Origin: Latrodectus hesperus
Taxonomy: Eukaryota; Arthropoda; Arachnida; Araneae; Theridiidae
Direction of reading: 5' to 3'
Assembly (NCBI GenBank): GCA_037975125.1
Contig: CM075853.1
Coordinates: 94,984,043 to 95,048,042, forward strand
Length of the DNA: 64,000 nt
In this document: in pieces, positions 12,661-25,374 of the stretch
How the letters are laid out: each line of letters starts with the position of its first letter
Position numbering within the stretch: position 1 is the stretch's first letter
The notes under the pieces: generated by a model
What the model saw: the letters and a program-made list of their open reading frames with translations, nothing else
The model's database searches: none
Told to the model about the DNA's origin: nothing
Position numbers and translations under genes: made by a program

Positions 12661-13723
12661 CATGGATTTATGAAAACAAAATATTTAAATATTCTCTCCA
12701 TTTCTTTACAAATAAACTTGTGGTGAATATCTCTAAAATTTTCACATGAAAATTGCAGAACTACAAAGTTCCAGCAATATTATTAATTCATAATTTTAAG
12801 AATTAGAAATGCATGCCTAGACATCCATTAAGAAAATGTAAACGTTGTTAACAATTTCCCATGAATCATCGCAGGAAAACACCGCATTCAGTGGAATCAA
12901 ATTAGTAAAAATATACATACGATACAAAAGAACCATTCTTCTTTCTAGTAACTTATTAAAATGACATGCACTATAATGAATATTATTTCTTATATTCAGT
13001 ACTCCATGTTCAATGCACAGTTATTTCTATCATATATTTAAACAAAATAATTTACTCTTAAATACAGGATGTTGAAGTTGGTGTATAGTTAAGACAATGA
13101 GTCATAAAAAAAATCTCCTTTCGTGTCATATTTTATAAGCATCTACAGCAAAATAAAGCATAAAATTCAACCGGTGAATTTTACTTTGAGAAAGAAAAAG
13201 AAATAAGAATTATTTCAAAACTTTAACTGCTTGCTGCACATGAAATTTGGGTTTTACAATCGTTTCCAGGCTGTCAATTTGCTGTATAGCAGATCCTGAC
13301 CTAGCTTGCAGAGGAAAAGCTTATTTCCTCTGAATATTATGATACACTTAATAATTTCCAACAGTGACCTTAGCTGGACTTTGGGATGACCCGACCCGAA
13401 GCGCACACGAGTTCGCTCCTCAATTAACCTTTACCCCGTTACGTGAACAGACACTGTTGATGAAAATCTCATCATGACATAATCTGCACATGATTGCTTC
13501 ATCTGCAGGGAAAGAATACTGTTTATGAAGTAACAACTCTAGTAACTATGCAGATTTTCACGCAATTGTGTAAAAAATGATAAATTAACTGTAAAATAAT
13601 TTTAGAAAGTAATATATGTCACACAAGCTTTCTAAATTTTATATATTCGGAAATTTGTTCTAGCTCAATTATGTGTTCTCGTTAAAAGAAAAGTTAAATT
13701 CAAATTTGCGCTCTTGCTGAGAC

Positions 13724-13728
<5 letters not shown>
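12661..13728. other. No gene recognised
   Basis: AT-rich with one slightly GC-richer patch near 13375-13445. That patch has no frame or signal strong enough to call. Confidence 0.5.

Positions 13729-13813
<85 letters not shown>
13729..13813. repeat. (TA)n microsatellite
   Basis: About 85 bases of TA dinucleotides. Confidence 0.95.
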
Positions 13814-13816
<3 letters not shown>

Positions 13817-14142
13817 AATTAATATTAATTAAAATATATAAATTTCTATTATAATATTAATTAATAAAAATTTATATAAATTTCTGCTGGAAGGCAATAA
13901 CCTGGGGAATATTAAAGTGCTTAGACCATTCCCTTTGTGGTGATAAAATATTAAATATCATTTGTAATGAACAATAAATACTGCCATATAAATTAACAAA
14001 ATGAACGTGTATTGTTTCATTTGGCATTCTTTATCATTTATACTATTATATCTGTACTCTTTTCAGTAATAAAATATATCCCTTAAACAATTTTCAGAAT
14101 TAATTTTTTCGAAATCCCCAAATCTCCTGTGTTCGACCGGTT

Positions 14143-14305
14143 GATTTACTTACCGTTCAATAGCCATTTCTTTTTCACACTAGTGCTAATTAGACTGGGA
14201 CTTACAATTTAAAGTGTATTCCTCTCCATCTCCAAGGTGGAATTCGATCAGATGAATTGCTGAATTAAAGGCAAGAGCGCTGACCACTCGACTGTCAGCT
14301 TGGCC
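14143..14305 (-). mobile_element. tRNA-derived SINE, copy 3, diverged
   Basis: Contains the same blocks as copy 1 (GCTAATTAGACTGGGAC, AATTTAAAGTGT, AAGGTGGAATTCGAT, AGAGCGCTGACCA) with more substitutions. Box B is degraded. No target duplication was recognised. Confidence 0.75.
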
Positions 14306-16898
14306 ATGCTAGATTGGATTAGCTTGATAAATTTCGTTACGTTTTGTCAAATACAATACTTGTTAGAGAAAGCAGAACAATTAAATTCAGTATGAAAAAC
14401 AAAAAAAAAAACAATTCAATATCAGAGTGTTTCTTGTGAGTAATATATTTGAGCCTATCTAGAATGTTGTGAAGGAATTTTGTCCTCAATTCTTTTCTTT
14501 AAGTAACATTTCAGACATCACAGAGAGCACAATTGAATTTCTTATCGTATTGAGCTCGAGATACAATATTCTTACTATCGCTAAAAAATTAAATAAAAAA
14601 ATGAATTTTCATTTGCAGACTAAAGTATCCAGTTTATTATATTGTTTCCAGTTTTGAAACCTTCTGTTCTACTTGTTTCTGAATAAATTAAGAATTTCAT
14701 GTAAAGCTAGTTGTGCACGGATTTCATTTCTCAATCATCCCACAATAACGTTACTGTACTGCTTTTTGAATAGCTACGGCTAGAGCCTTAAGTTTCACAA
14801 TTCGTGAGTTTGACTGTAAAATCAGGTATAAATATTTGTTAAAATTCGAAAGTTACTTTGACTTTTATATTCCGATCCTAGGGAACATAAGCATAAAAGA
14901 AAAAGCCCTATGGGATGAAGAAGACAGTAGACACAAACAAACTGCATAGAAATATTTGAACTTTTTTTTGCGTTTGTAAAAATCAAAATCAAAGCAACTA
15001 CATGCAATAAAAAAACAATTATTGACCATATCTCCTAAATAAAAATGTGATTCTTTGGAATGAGAACGGTTCCCCTATCTTACAATTTCGTAACCAGTTA
15101 TACTTATTACATGTACATATATTTGCAAATCTAACAGACAAAAATGCTTCAGGCTTTTTATTATTTAATCACTAGTAAATGTCATATTGTGTAAAACGCC
15201 TGAAAATATTGCACAAATGTATTTGTTAAAAATTATTTTGAAATGTTATTATATAGTTTATATTTTGAAAAAATTAGTTTCTAATGTTTGTTTCTCAATT
15301 CCTCTACACATTCTCTAAATCATAAGATAATTTTAATAATTTTCACACTGAGTCATTTTTTTGTCATTGTTCATTGAAGGCAACTGAAATGAAGACACTA
15401 TCTAGGTTCAATCACCCGATGGATCCTGTAACGGACCTATTATTCGAGGTACAGGATAACACCTGATATTCGATACTTGTTACCTAAAAGATATAGCAAT
15501 TACCGGATGATGCGTTTTCTTTGCCACACGGTAAACCGGTAGAGAAAACTGTAGTTGTATTTCCAGATTGTCCTTGGTTTGATACCTAATATCGTCGAGA
15601 ACTATCATATTGTGAAAACCTAATTAACTTCAGTTGGTTTTTAAGTTCCATTACAGGTGTAGTGAGCAAATTTTTAAAAAAATAATGCCATCTCAGTATT
15701 TGATCAGAATGTAGTGAATTCAAATTCCAGATTAACCGAAGACCCGTCGAGTTCGCTAAAGGCGGTAAGGGCAGGTTAAATAGATCATGTCTTCCAAGGG
15801 AAATGATATCACTGTGAGATCAAATATTAGAATCTTCTGCTAGATCACAGCTTCTTAATTATGAAGACTCCCACCCGCCTGCTTACACTGTCTGTTAGAG
15901 CATAACTCAGAGTTTGGTACAAGAAAGTATGCTGGTGCAACAACAACTGATATAAATGAACAAATGTTTGGTGCAGAAAGGCATCATTCTCCTGCTCGAG
16001 AGTTAGGAAATTCGATGTTCAATTGAGGACCCCTCTTCTGAGAGAGTCCATACATGTTGAAAGTTCTGAACAGCTAAGGTGCCTCTCCATTGGTATGTCG
16101 GGGCGTGGAAATAAGAATGCTCCGCTGAATCTCAACTTTGCCACTCTATTATTACTCTCAAAACTACCTAAATATTTCCCGTATTCATGCATTTTGTCCG
16201 ACAAAAATAGAAACCCGGAAACGCAAATGCATATTGAAAAAAATAACTTAGCTTAACTTAAAGGCAATAATTTTTATCGTGCTCGTGTCATTTGGTTAAT
16301 GTCAAAATTACTAGGTGATTGACTGCGTTTAGCAACTTTCCAATCAGTAGAAACGTATGGTATAAAGTTGCAAACTAACAAACGAAATATTTTATTGTGT
16401 GATTATTACCTGCAATCGAAACCAAAAGCTTCATGTAGAAATTTTTCCTTTAGAAAAGGAATAAATCTTTTGTTTTGCTTTAAGTTTCATTTTAAAGGTA
16501 TCTTATTATTAGGGAAGTACATGTTATGGTGAGAAAGCCATCCCAAGAATTTCCCATAATGTTTTGTAAGACAGTGAAAACCAGAAATAACAAGAGAAAA
16601 TTGTTTTCCGTAGAGGATTCAGGGCAGTAAACTTATATACACTTGTATGACAAGCTAAGTGAATTACGAATGAGTTTTTTATTTCTAACCCCATATATCA
16701 TTCGAACAAATTCAGAACGTCGAGTATGATCAGGAAAAAATTCTCGAAATTAACGGAATGGAATAGTCAAAGTGTGCCAAAATGAACAGTACAAGTTATG
16801 TTACAACGCCAAGGGTGAAATACAGAATATTTTACAAGAAAACAATATTGATCTCATGATAATGTAGTCATATAAAGAGTTAAAAGGCAGCAGTTTAT
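14306..16898. other. No gene recognised
   Basis: Mostly AT-rich. About 15690-16250 is somewhat richer in G+C and could be a decayed repeat, but no family was recognised and the short frames there show no motif. Confidence 0.45.
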
Positions 16899-16943
16899 AA
16901 ATCAAGAAAGACGATACAAAATATGTATCGTCTTTCTTGATTT
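16899..16943. repeat. Perfect 19-bp hairpin, 7-base loop
   Basis: AAATCAAGAAAGACGATAC at 16899-16917 is the exact reverse complement of 16925-16943. No gene or transposon end is nearby. Confidence 0.9.
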
Positions 16944-17729
16944 GATTCAAAGATTCATACAAAATTTGTAAAAGTGCAATATTATGAATTTAACTGTGAT
17001 GCAATATGTGGTACAGAGTAATCTGCACAGTTAATTAATGTATTCATATAATTTTCAAAGGACCTAGAAATTCCAGTGACATATATACAGTAAACTGCAT
17101 TGTAAAAACTACGTTTATATTTCCAAAGATTAAAAACTTTGTAATGTACAAAAGTACTAACTTACAATGAACCATATTGTAATTTACTACGTTTATATTG
17201 TTTTTGAGGATCCTAGGCCACAAATCAACAAAAAGGCATATGTTATAGTGAAACGAGTATTAGTCAACTAATTATCATAGATAAATATTAACTTTTTTCT
17301 CTCATAATTAACATTTACAATACAAGTCTGAGACGCAAAACAAATTCACACCCGCATCATATTTACGTAAGGAACTTCAAGAGTTCTTATTGCATATCAA
17401 ACAGTAATTATTTATGGATTAGATAAGCTTTCGTAATCGCCAGTTTTCGTAAATTAGCAGATTTCCCAACAAATACATGAATGTCATTCGATATAGCGAG
17501 AGAATAACTGACGAAAGAAAACCTGCTCATTTATTAAACGAGAATACCACATTTATTTATTATAAATAAAGAAACACAACATTTATGTATTATGAATTTG
17601 ATATATCATTATCTTTAAAAGTGAAATACATTGTGTGCATCAGTACACTTCAATGTACATAACCCTGAGTATATTGTACAAGTTATGTATAAATCGCTGA
17701 TGAGATTCTTCAATGAACCAGGAACCAAG
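16944..17729. other. No gene recognised
   Basis: AT-rich DNA with no motif or structured repeat that I could support. Confidence 0.5.
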
Positions 17730-17912
17730 TAAAAGATCCACAATACTTGAGCTGCCTGTTTCAGAAGTATTATTTCACTTATAAAAAATTGTGACTACAA
17801 CCTGTTTAAGATACTCTAGTCACCTTTAGTGAACACGAAGGATCTTTGGTTAAGTCGGGATTCGAACTCACTACCTTCGTATATTAAGAATAATACCCTA
17901 ACAAATTAGGGC
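17730..17912 (-). mobile_element. tRNA-like SINE, second family, copy A
   Basis: The minus strand carries a box B-like GAGTTCGAATCCCGA inside a tRNA-like head, then a body shared with copy B ('cagaggtattatttcactta' region and 'cctttagtgaacac'). Box A is weak. No target duplication recognised. Confidence 0.55.
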
Positions 17913-18019
17913 AACAAAATACATTGTTGTAGCACAGCATACTTCTGTGTATCAGCATGGTGAAAGCAGTCATGTAGAAGTCTTTTTTAATTTGAAGCAA
18001 AGATCAAGCAAATGATTCT

Positions 18020-18182
18020 TTAACACTTGATCTGCCACTCTCAGAGGTATTATTTTACTTAGAGGATATTGCTATTAAAACATTTTTGACGTGCGCCAGC
18101 CGCCTTTAATGAACACAATAGTTCTTCGATAAAGATTCTAACTCTCAACCTTCCGATAATGAGAACCGATTAGGCCAATTTT
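18020..18182 (-). mobile_element. tRNA-like SINE, second family, copy B, decayed
   Basis: Matches copy A in the same order and orientation about 290 bases away. Its box B has decayed to GAGTTAGAATCTTTA. Either two insertions or a local duplication of copy A. Confidence 0.5.
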
Positions 18183-19451
18183 TTACATTCTAATAACCAA
18201 GGCCTACTTCAAATCTCAATAAGTCTATGCAATAATGGAATGTGGCTCGAACCACAATTTGCGAGCAATAGTTGTAAGCGTTGAGTACCTTGAAATACTT
18301 CTTGCTATTACATATCCATTCATTTCTGTGATAGGTGTCTTACATTAATGTGATGAATTGTACGATTTGTTTGATGATTATTGACTTCCTCGTCAAGGAG
18401 GTGGCAGTATTTCTGAAACTTCACAGTTTATGAGCTGTCTGCGGATTGATGTTGTCAAAATGTATAGGGAAGCAAGTAAAATATTACGTTAAAATGTACT
18501 GTGTGTAAAATAATGGAACCATTGAAAATAAATGACTTGAAAACTTCAGTGCATCATCATGTGTCATGGATCTAAGCAGTGCATTGTGGCAATATGTGAG
18601 GGTTGATCCATATACTGCATTTGATCTAGTAACTTGTCAAATGGCACAACGGACATTCAAGTTTTTATTCATTAGGTAATAAAACAAATCCCATAAATAA
18701 ATGCTCCTCGAGCTTACAAATGAGTGCAAATATAAATTTAAATGTATTATATATTTACTCACATGATAGTACTGATTGTACACTAGAGGTAAAAAATGAG
18801 TAAGCACTCGTTCTTAGTTTTGATACAATTTTTATATATTTTCGAGATAACAATCATTAACAATTACAGTTACAAATCACTACAGCCAAAAGGTAGGACA
18901 CATCCACTTCGAATGGAAAATAATAAGTTGAATCCTAGCATCCACATTGAATAAAGAAAGACAGACACTAAGTTTTTGCTTTCTGCATGCACAATATTTG
19001 GGAGATTTTTGGATTAACCTCATTGAGACATATGAATACAAACAACAATCTAAGTAAGGCTCTGCTGAAAAATAATACGAAATGGGTGTTCACATCTTTT
19101 AGAATGATTTTCAGCTTTAGATTTTCTCCTAATGTGGTATCAAAGTTTCTTTATATTTGAGTTTTGAATTATATTTGATATAAGGATAAGATATCGTAAT
19201 TTTCCCTTTCAACTTTTTGCATACAGTCCATTGTAAACATTAAAAGTTAATATATAGTATCGTCTAAATGTTAAGAATGCTTAGAGCATTTAAAGACTAG
19301 AAAGTTAAAAATTTATTAATTAATGTGTTATGTAATCTGATAAAATTCAATGTATAAGAAATAATAACTTAAAATATAAGTAGATTTTATAATTTATATA
19401 ATACTTTTAACTTTTTTTAAAGATTTTTATGAATTCGGCATTGAACAATTG

Positions 19452-19478
19452 GTTTAAGAATACCTGAGTAGAAAATGA
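19452..19478. repeat. 27-bp direct repeat, copy 1
   Basis: Begins GTTTAAGAATACCTGAGTAG. An identical 27-base copy lies at 20140-20166, 688 bases downstream. Confidence 0.9.
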
Positions 19479-20139
19479 TATATATACATTAATTTCAAAA
19501 TGCTAATACTTTTTTTTATAAATTCAAATGTTGGGGAAAGGAAACTGAGTTAGCTGAATTATTAACACTCAAGTCTTTCGTTTAATAGCTCGTTGTTTTT
19601 ATTCCCAAGTGGAAATTGATGCTTATAATTGCTTGAGATCCATTTTAAAATTACATATTTCAATCAAATATGACATCGTGTGCAAAATGTAAACTTAGCG
19701 ATAAAAAATCAAACCAACTAAAGAAGTAAAATAATTTTTTAGCCCATTTTCCATTCTTCCGTGTGCATACGACATAAAATAACAAAACAACATGAAATAA
19801 CTTTGATCCATTTTTAATAATCTTTCAAAAACGTGAAGCACGTGATTATAAAAAAAGACGCGAAATAGAATTCCCAATATATTAAAAATACATATTTAAA
19901 AAAATACGTTATAGTGGTTTTCCTTCAACACAACTTTAAATGTCAAATATCAAATTCTTTTGTTCAGATGTAACACATAGTAGAAACTAGAATTGAAAGC
20001 GATGTAAGGCATGAACAATTATTTTAGAAAAAAAAAGTCGCGAAGCAGACCTTCGCTTTTTTTTAATTGATACAGAAGAAACCTGTTTCTCTCCATGATA
20101 AGGCACAGCATGCATTTAGGGTCTTTTTATTTATTTATC

Positions 20140-20166
20140 GTTTAAGAATACCTGAGTAGAAAATGA
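20140..20166. repeat. 27-bp direct repeat, copy 2
   Basis: Exact copy of 19452-19478. The bases on either side differ, so the repeat is sharply bounded. Confidence 0.9.
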
Positions 20167-21201
20167 ACGGGAAATCCCTTTTCTCGCTACGTTTGTTTCC
20201 TTTTAATCATTGGCATTTCCATCTTTTTCCCTAGGCGATAACCTATGGAATTTAAAATTATTTTGTCGCCACTTAGACGTGATTGTTAAAATTACTTTTA
20301 GCTAAAAGTCAACTGTCTGAAATAGCTTCTAAATGTAGAAGTTATTTTTTTTATTTAATAATTTTTGAATTGGAATGGATGATACTCAAGAAGAAAAACT
20401 TTGATTTATAAATCACCAGAAAATTTTGAGATTCAAACAGAAAATCTCAAACTGCATAGAACTATCTTCCTCCCTAATATTTTTTAATTCATGTCATGTC
20501 TTAAAATTATAGTCGAATTTCTATTAGTAAATATTTCTATGTAAAGCATTTTTAATTTAAGTTGAATCAAAATGTAGAAAATCAATCGCTTTTAATATTT
20601 CTAAAGAATTTAAATGTTCTTACAAATTCATTTTTAATGTATGTAATATTTTTAGGTTTAAATTCATATTTTCTGTTTGACTAAAAAATTCAGTTTTGAT
20701 AGAATGAATATGTTGTAAAAACTGCCTTAAGTGGAAAAGGATGCCAAGAGGCAAAAGCTTTCCGGGTCACAACGATACTAACGCCATCTATTCCGAGTTT
20801 TATAGAAGCTTCCATCTAAATGTTTGGGAAACAACTTTTTAAATAAATTTTGAATTTTTACAATTGGATTATTAAAAATGTTATTATTAAATTCGTTCTC
20901 TATTTAGAAAAGTTTTAAATTTAATATTGCTATTTGAAATTATATTTACATTAATATATAAATGTTCGCTTTTTATTCTTTTATTCTAACACGGGATTAA
21001 AAATTTTAAGAAAGAAATATTAAAGAAATTTTCGCCATGATGGATGGAATTTGTTGAAATAATTTACTTTATTAATTTAATAAAATTAATTTAAGAAAAA
21101 TAAATTTTTAATTAATATTTTTTAAAACATACTTATTTTCTTAATTATTTAATGTTGCTACACAATTCCCCTCTTATAAAAATATTACAAATAATTATAT
21201 A

Positions 21202-21368
<167 letters not shown>

Positions 21369-21429
21369 CTATATAGATATATATATTATCAAACATCATT
21401 TTTTTATTTTTCTTATCACCCCATAATTT

Positions 21430-21850
21430 ATGATAAAATTATTTAATTATTTATTAATTGCAATTTCCAGAAATATAGTTTACTAAAATAAGTTTTTGTA
21501 TACTCGTTACCTAGAAGATTTTCCAGAATAGTTATTTATATTTAAAATAATTGCATATATTGGAAATGTATAAAAGTTTTTTAAAAGATTATCTACAGTT
21601 ATTTTTCGCAAACTGATTATCTAGAAAAGTTTTTAATATTGTTTTTCTTCTAGAATAATATTTTTAGATTAGAGTCATATAAAAAGAAAAAAAGGCTAGA
21701 AAATTATCTAAAACTATTCTTGGTAATTTGATTATCTAAATCATCTTTCAGAAAATTTTCATTAAAAAAATTCTTAGATTAAAATTATATAGAAATTTTT
21801 ATAAAACTATCGATAGCTCTTTTTAGTATCTTGATTAAATTGCTTACTTC
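21430..21850. repeat. Degenerate ~110-bp tandem array
   Basis: Variants of 'ctgattatctagaaaagttttt' recur at about 21503, 21613, 21729 and 21832 (spacings about 110, 116 and 103), each with a similar AT-rich tail. Confidence 0.5.
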
Positions 21851-22971
21851 CAATGAAGCTCTGGATCATCTATTATTTTGGCATGCGTTGAAATTTCCTT
21901 TGTTAACATGAAATGTGATCCTTTTAAAGGATTATTTCTTAATTTTAAAAATGTTTTTAATTTTTTGTGGCATCATATTAGACAAAAGAAGAAAAACATC
22001 ATATGTCCTGGACAAAAGGTAAGAGGTTTTTGATGTAACTCAGCTAAAGTCCGCTATGCTGAAAAATCTTATACGCACTTAATCTTTCGTAAGATTTTAT
22101 ATCTCTCTATTACTGTGGTAAAAAAAAAACTGAGAGGAATATTCCAACTCGAGAGTGGATCACATTACTTGAGACTATGGTTAAATTAATGAGGCAGTTG
22201 GTTGGGTTGGACGAATTTAAAGACAAAAATAAATAGATATAAATGTAGTTCTTAATAACTTATTGTAACTTATGGGGTGATGGTAACTTTTGAAGAAATT
22301 CGTCACTTCATGAGCTGGAGGTAGCAGATTCTATACCTGACCAATCTTTAAGGCTGTTTAGCTGATAAGCTCTATGTACATTAAATATTACAACTGGTGG
22401 TATGTCTCTTCACAGGTTAAGTGAAGTGAAAAAAGAAAAAAAGTCACCTCAACTGTTTACTGCGATTAAAAATTTCGAAGTTGTTGGCTCTGTTTACTAG
22501 TCGTCATGAAACTATGTCGGCAAAAACAAGCCTTTAGAAGCATATCCTATCGGCGTATCTTAAAAACTTTGAATAATTATTTCGTATCAGTAAGCGTTTT
22601 GTAAAATTGTGCTATGTCATAATAATTCTCTTCATAATTGTCATAATATTACTATTTTCTGTTACAGTTTCAAAAGTATATTTTATATATAAAGCTATAG
22701 TTTTAAAACCACAATTCTTCAAATGAAATACGCAACATAATTTTCAAAAAACTCTGGAATAAAATTCAGGAAGCTTAAAATTTTCCTTTAAAGAATTTTT
22801 TAAAAACATATTGCAGAATGTATACGAAATCAATTTTTTTACTCGCCAATAACAGAATGATCATTATTCTAGTCTTCTGTATTTGTGCAGTGAACTCTTA
22901 TCTGGGTCACGTATGTTTGTAGTAATTTCAAAATTATTTTAAATCATAATTTTTTTTATAAAATTATTCTA
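21851..22971. other. No gene recognised
   Basis: AT-rich DNA up to the TA that flanks the mariner insertion. Confidence 0.5.
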
Positions 22972-22973
22972 TA

Positions 22974-23002
22974 CGAGGATCACTCTGAAATTTTTGAGAT
23001 AC
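22974..23002. repeat. mariner terminal inverted repeat, left
   Basis: 29 bases, differing from the right repeat at about positions 6 and 8. Confidence 0.9.
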
Positions 23003-23024
23003 AACTAGGTTTTTAAAGTTATAC

Positions 23025-24071
23025 TTACAAAATTTTAGGTGTGTTCAAGGTAGTCTCCCCAGCATCAATGCAATTTTGTAGACGAATTTTCCACAGATTA
23101 AATGCCTCAAGCCATTCATTTCTTCGAATAGATGAAAAAAATGCATTTATAGCCACATCAATCTCTTCTTATGAATGAAAACGACGTTCACGTAAGTTCT
23201 TTTGTAGATTAAAGAATAACCAAAAGTCGAACATAGCTAGATCAGGTGAATACGGCGGATGTTCGATCACTTTAATTTGTTTTTGTTTAAGAAACTCAAC
23301 TGTTAATCCGGCTGTATGTGAAGATGCATTGCATGGTGAAGCATTAGTCCCCTAACATTCAGTTCTTGTAGAATTTCTGGAAGACATTTAGTGGTATACC
23401 AGTTTGCTGTTACTGTCTTCTGTCCTTCCAACTTGATGGCTTTGATCAATCCCGTACTTCTGAAGAAAACGGCATACATCACTTTTTTCAGTGCGCGTTG
23501 TTTTTTCACCATTGTCGGCGTAGGATCATCTTCAAAGACCCATACTTTGCTTTCTTGACGTGTTGGAACGTCCAAAAATGGTATGTACGTTTCATCACCT
23601 GTTGCAATTTTAGAAATGATGCATTGGCCACCATCATTCAGCATATTAAGAGTTTCTTTACTGATTCTGACACGCTCCTCTTTTTGATGCTTAGTTAGAT
23701 TATGAGGAACCCAACGGCAAACTACTTTTTTCATGTGTAATTCTTCATGAATGATTTTGTGTATGGCTGCAGATCCAATGTTAAGTTCCTTCTGTATCAT
23801 TTGATAGGTACAGAGATTATCATCCATTAACATTTTTCGTATGGCAGACACATTGTCCGGGATTACTGCCGACGGCGGCCTTCCTGTGTTCTTCATCCTG
23901 AAGAAAATTGCGACCTCTTCTAAATTCTCTAAACCATCTGAATACAGTAGCACGAACTGGAGATTCATCACCAAATGCTAATTGCAACCGTTGAACACAT
24001 TCTTTTTGATTTAATCCTGCTTTGAAATCGTAGAAAATCATAGCGCGAAAATGTTCTCGCGTCAACTCCAT
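23025..24071 (-). pseudogene. mariner transposase, frameshifted
   Basis: Cut-and-paste transposase of about 349 codons, the usual length. The start MELTREHFRAM opens the paired helix-turn-helix N-terminus, with 'FRWFREFRRGR' at about residues 45-55. A frameshift near 23885 moves the frame before the 'GRPPSAV' linker. The middle is intact: 'WVPHNLT', and 'TGDET' with the first catalytic Asp. Near 23326, one base is missing exactly in the HHDNA-type motif, so the second catalytic Asp is lost and the frame shifts again. Downstream 'PPYSPDLA..D' with the third Asp can be read in the new frame, followed by one in-frame stop near 23170. So two frameshifts and at least one stop: dead, but fairly young. 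Confidence 0.93.
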
Positions 24072-24204
24072 TTTCTCTTCTGTTTAAAATTTATTCCACG
24101 CTAAACAAGTTGAAATAAGTCAGTAAAAAATCGTCTTCTGTGTTAAAATACTTTGTACTTCAAAATTAAACCATTATTTTTATTTTGTAAATTCTCGTCT
24201 ACGC

Positions 24205-24233
24205 GTATCTCAAAAATTTCAGAGTAACCCTCG
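24205..24233. repeat. mariner terminal inverted repeat, right
   Basis: Inverted partner of 22974-23002, followed by the TA target duplication. Confidence 0.9.
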
Positions 24234-24235
24234 TA

Positions 24236-25314
24236 TATGCAAAAAAGAAGAATGGTTAAGGAACCAACCACCTTTTCCCAGAAACACCATCGTATCAACT
24301 ACGTAAAATGGGAATTAAAGATTAGTTTTAATTCAACAAATGATGAATTTATAGAGTCGCTTTTAACGGAAAAATTTCGAACGTCTCATCAAAACATAGG
24401 TTGCCATTCAATTTTGTTTCAGATTTTGCAGAGATAGAACTATGGCATATAATTATTATCAATTATTTCTGGATAAATCTTAAATGGTGTTGAACTAAAT
24501 GAAGACACGTTGATTTTTAAATAAGGAAGACAGTGGGTAAAAGATAAATGAATCCAGGGAAAGAGAGATCTTCACTTTCCAAGTAAAATAGGGGACAAAC
24601 TCGCAATGATAGAGAAGTGACGATGTAACATATAAATTATTCATTCAACAAGCGCTTAAATTTATTATCCTGTAACAAGTGTCAATACTTATATTATCTG
24701 CAGTAAAAAAAATATACATATATTTCTGCGCTTTCATTGTTTATGTTATATATGAATGAACAAATCAACATCCTAACTTTGCTTCTGACAACAGTTTCCC
24801 CGCAACGTATGATTATCGATTCATGTCTAAGCATGTGAGAGGATTTAAGCTATGCAATTGTTGATATTTACACATGTCTTACGCTCACAAATACAAGTCT
24901 TATATCTGAAGCAACCAGTTTCAAGATTAAATTATGACCTTGACAGTGACAATGACTTGATAGTGTTTTTTCCACTGCTTATGCTCAAAGACAAGTTATA
25001 AACAAAGACTTTCAAGATAACTAGTTTTAAAATTAATCGGTGTAGATGGTGAATCATAATGATTTGTCATTAATTTACCCTCACAAACTCAATTTTCATA
25101 TCCAAGACTTCATGATACATCAAATCTGCATGTACAGTGATGAGCTAGACACTACGTGACGTTTGTTATACGAAGACTAAAGCTATCTTGAAAATTCATC
25201 ATTTTGAATATGCAATCGGGCATATACATTTATTGAGTCACAGTAATTCAATTGTTAAATGAACGCATTTTATAAGCAAAGATTTGTCTTGATTACAAAC
25301 CAGCCAAAGGCCAC
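24236..25314. other. No gene recognised
   Basis: AT-rich DNA with no supported feature. Confidence 0.5.
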
Positions 25315-25374
25315 ATTAAATTGCAGTATTTATTGTTCAAGTAAAACTATGAACAATAAATACTGCAATTTAAT
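25315..25374. repeat. Perfect 24-bp hairpin, 12-base loop
   Basis: The arm at 25315-25338 is the exact reverse complement of 25351-25374. Total length 60 bases, about the size of a small-RNA precursor. No terminal repeats or target duplication mark it as a transposon. Confidence 0.92.

Larger units (their letters stand above)
22974..24233 (-). mobile_element. mariner (Tc1/mariner DD34D), near full length
   Basis: The 1,260-bp element is flanked by TA on both sides (22972-22973 and 24234-24235), the standard mariner target duplication. Its ends are inverted repeats: 22974-23002 and 24205-24233 match at 27 of 29 positions by eye, beginning CGAGG and containing ACTCTGAAATTTTTGAGATA. The single gene reads on the minus strand. 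Length and layout are those of a complete mariner, so what is lost is coding capacity, not sequence. The transposase resembles the mellifera/cecropia group as I recall it. Confidence 0.93.
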
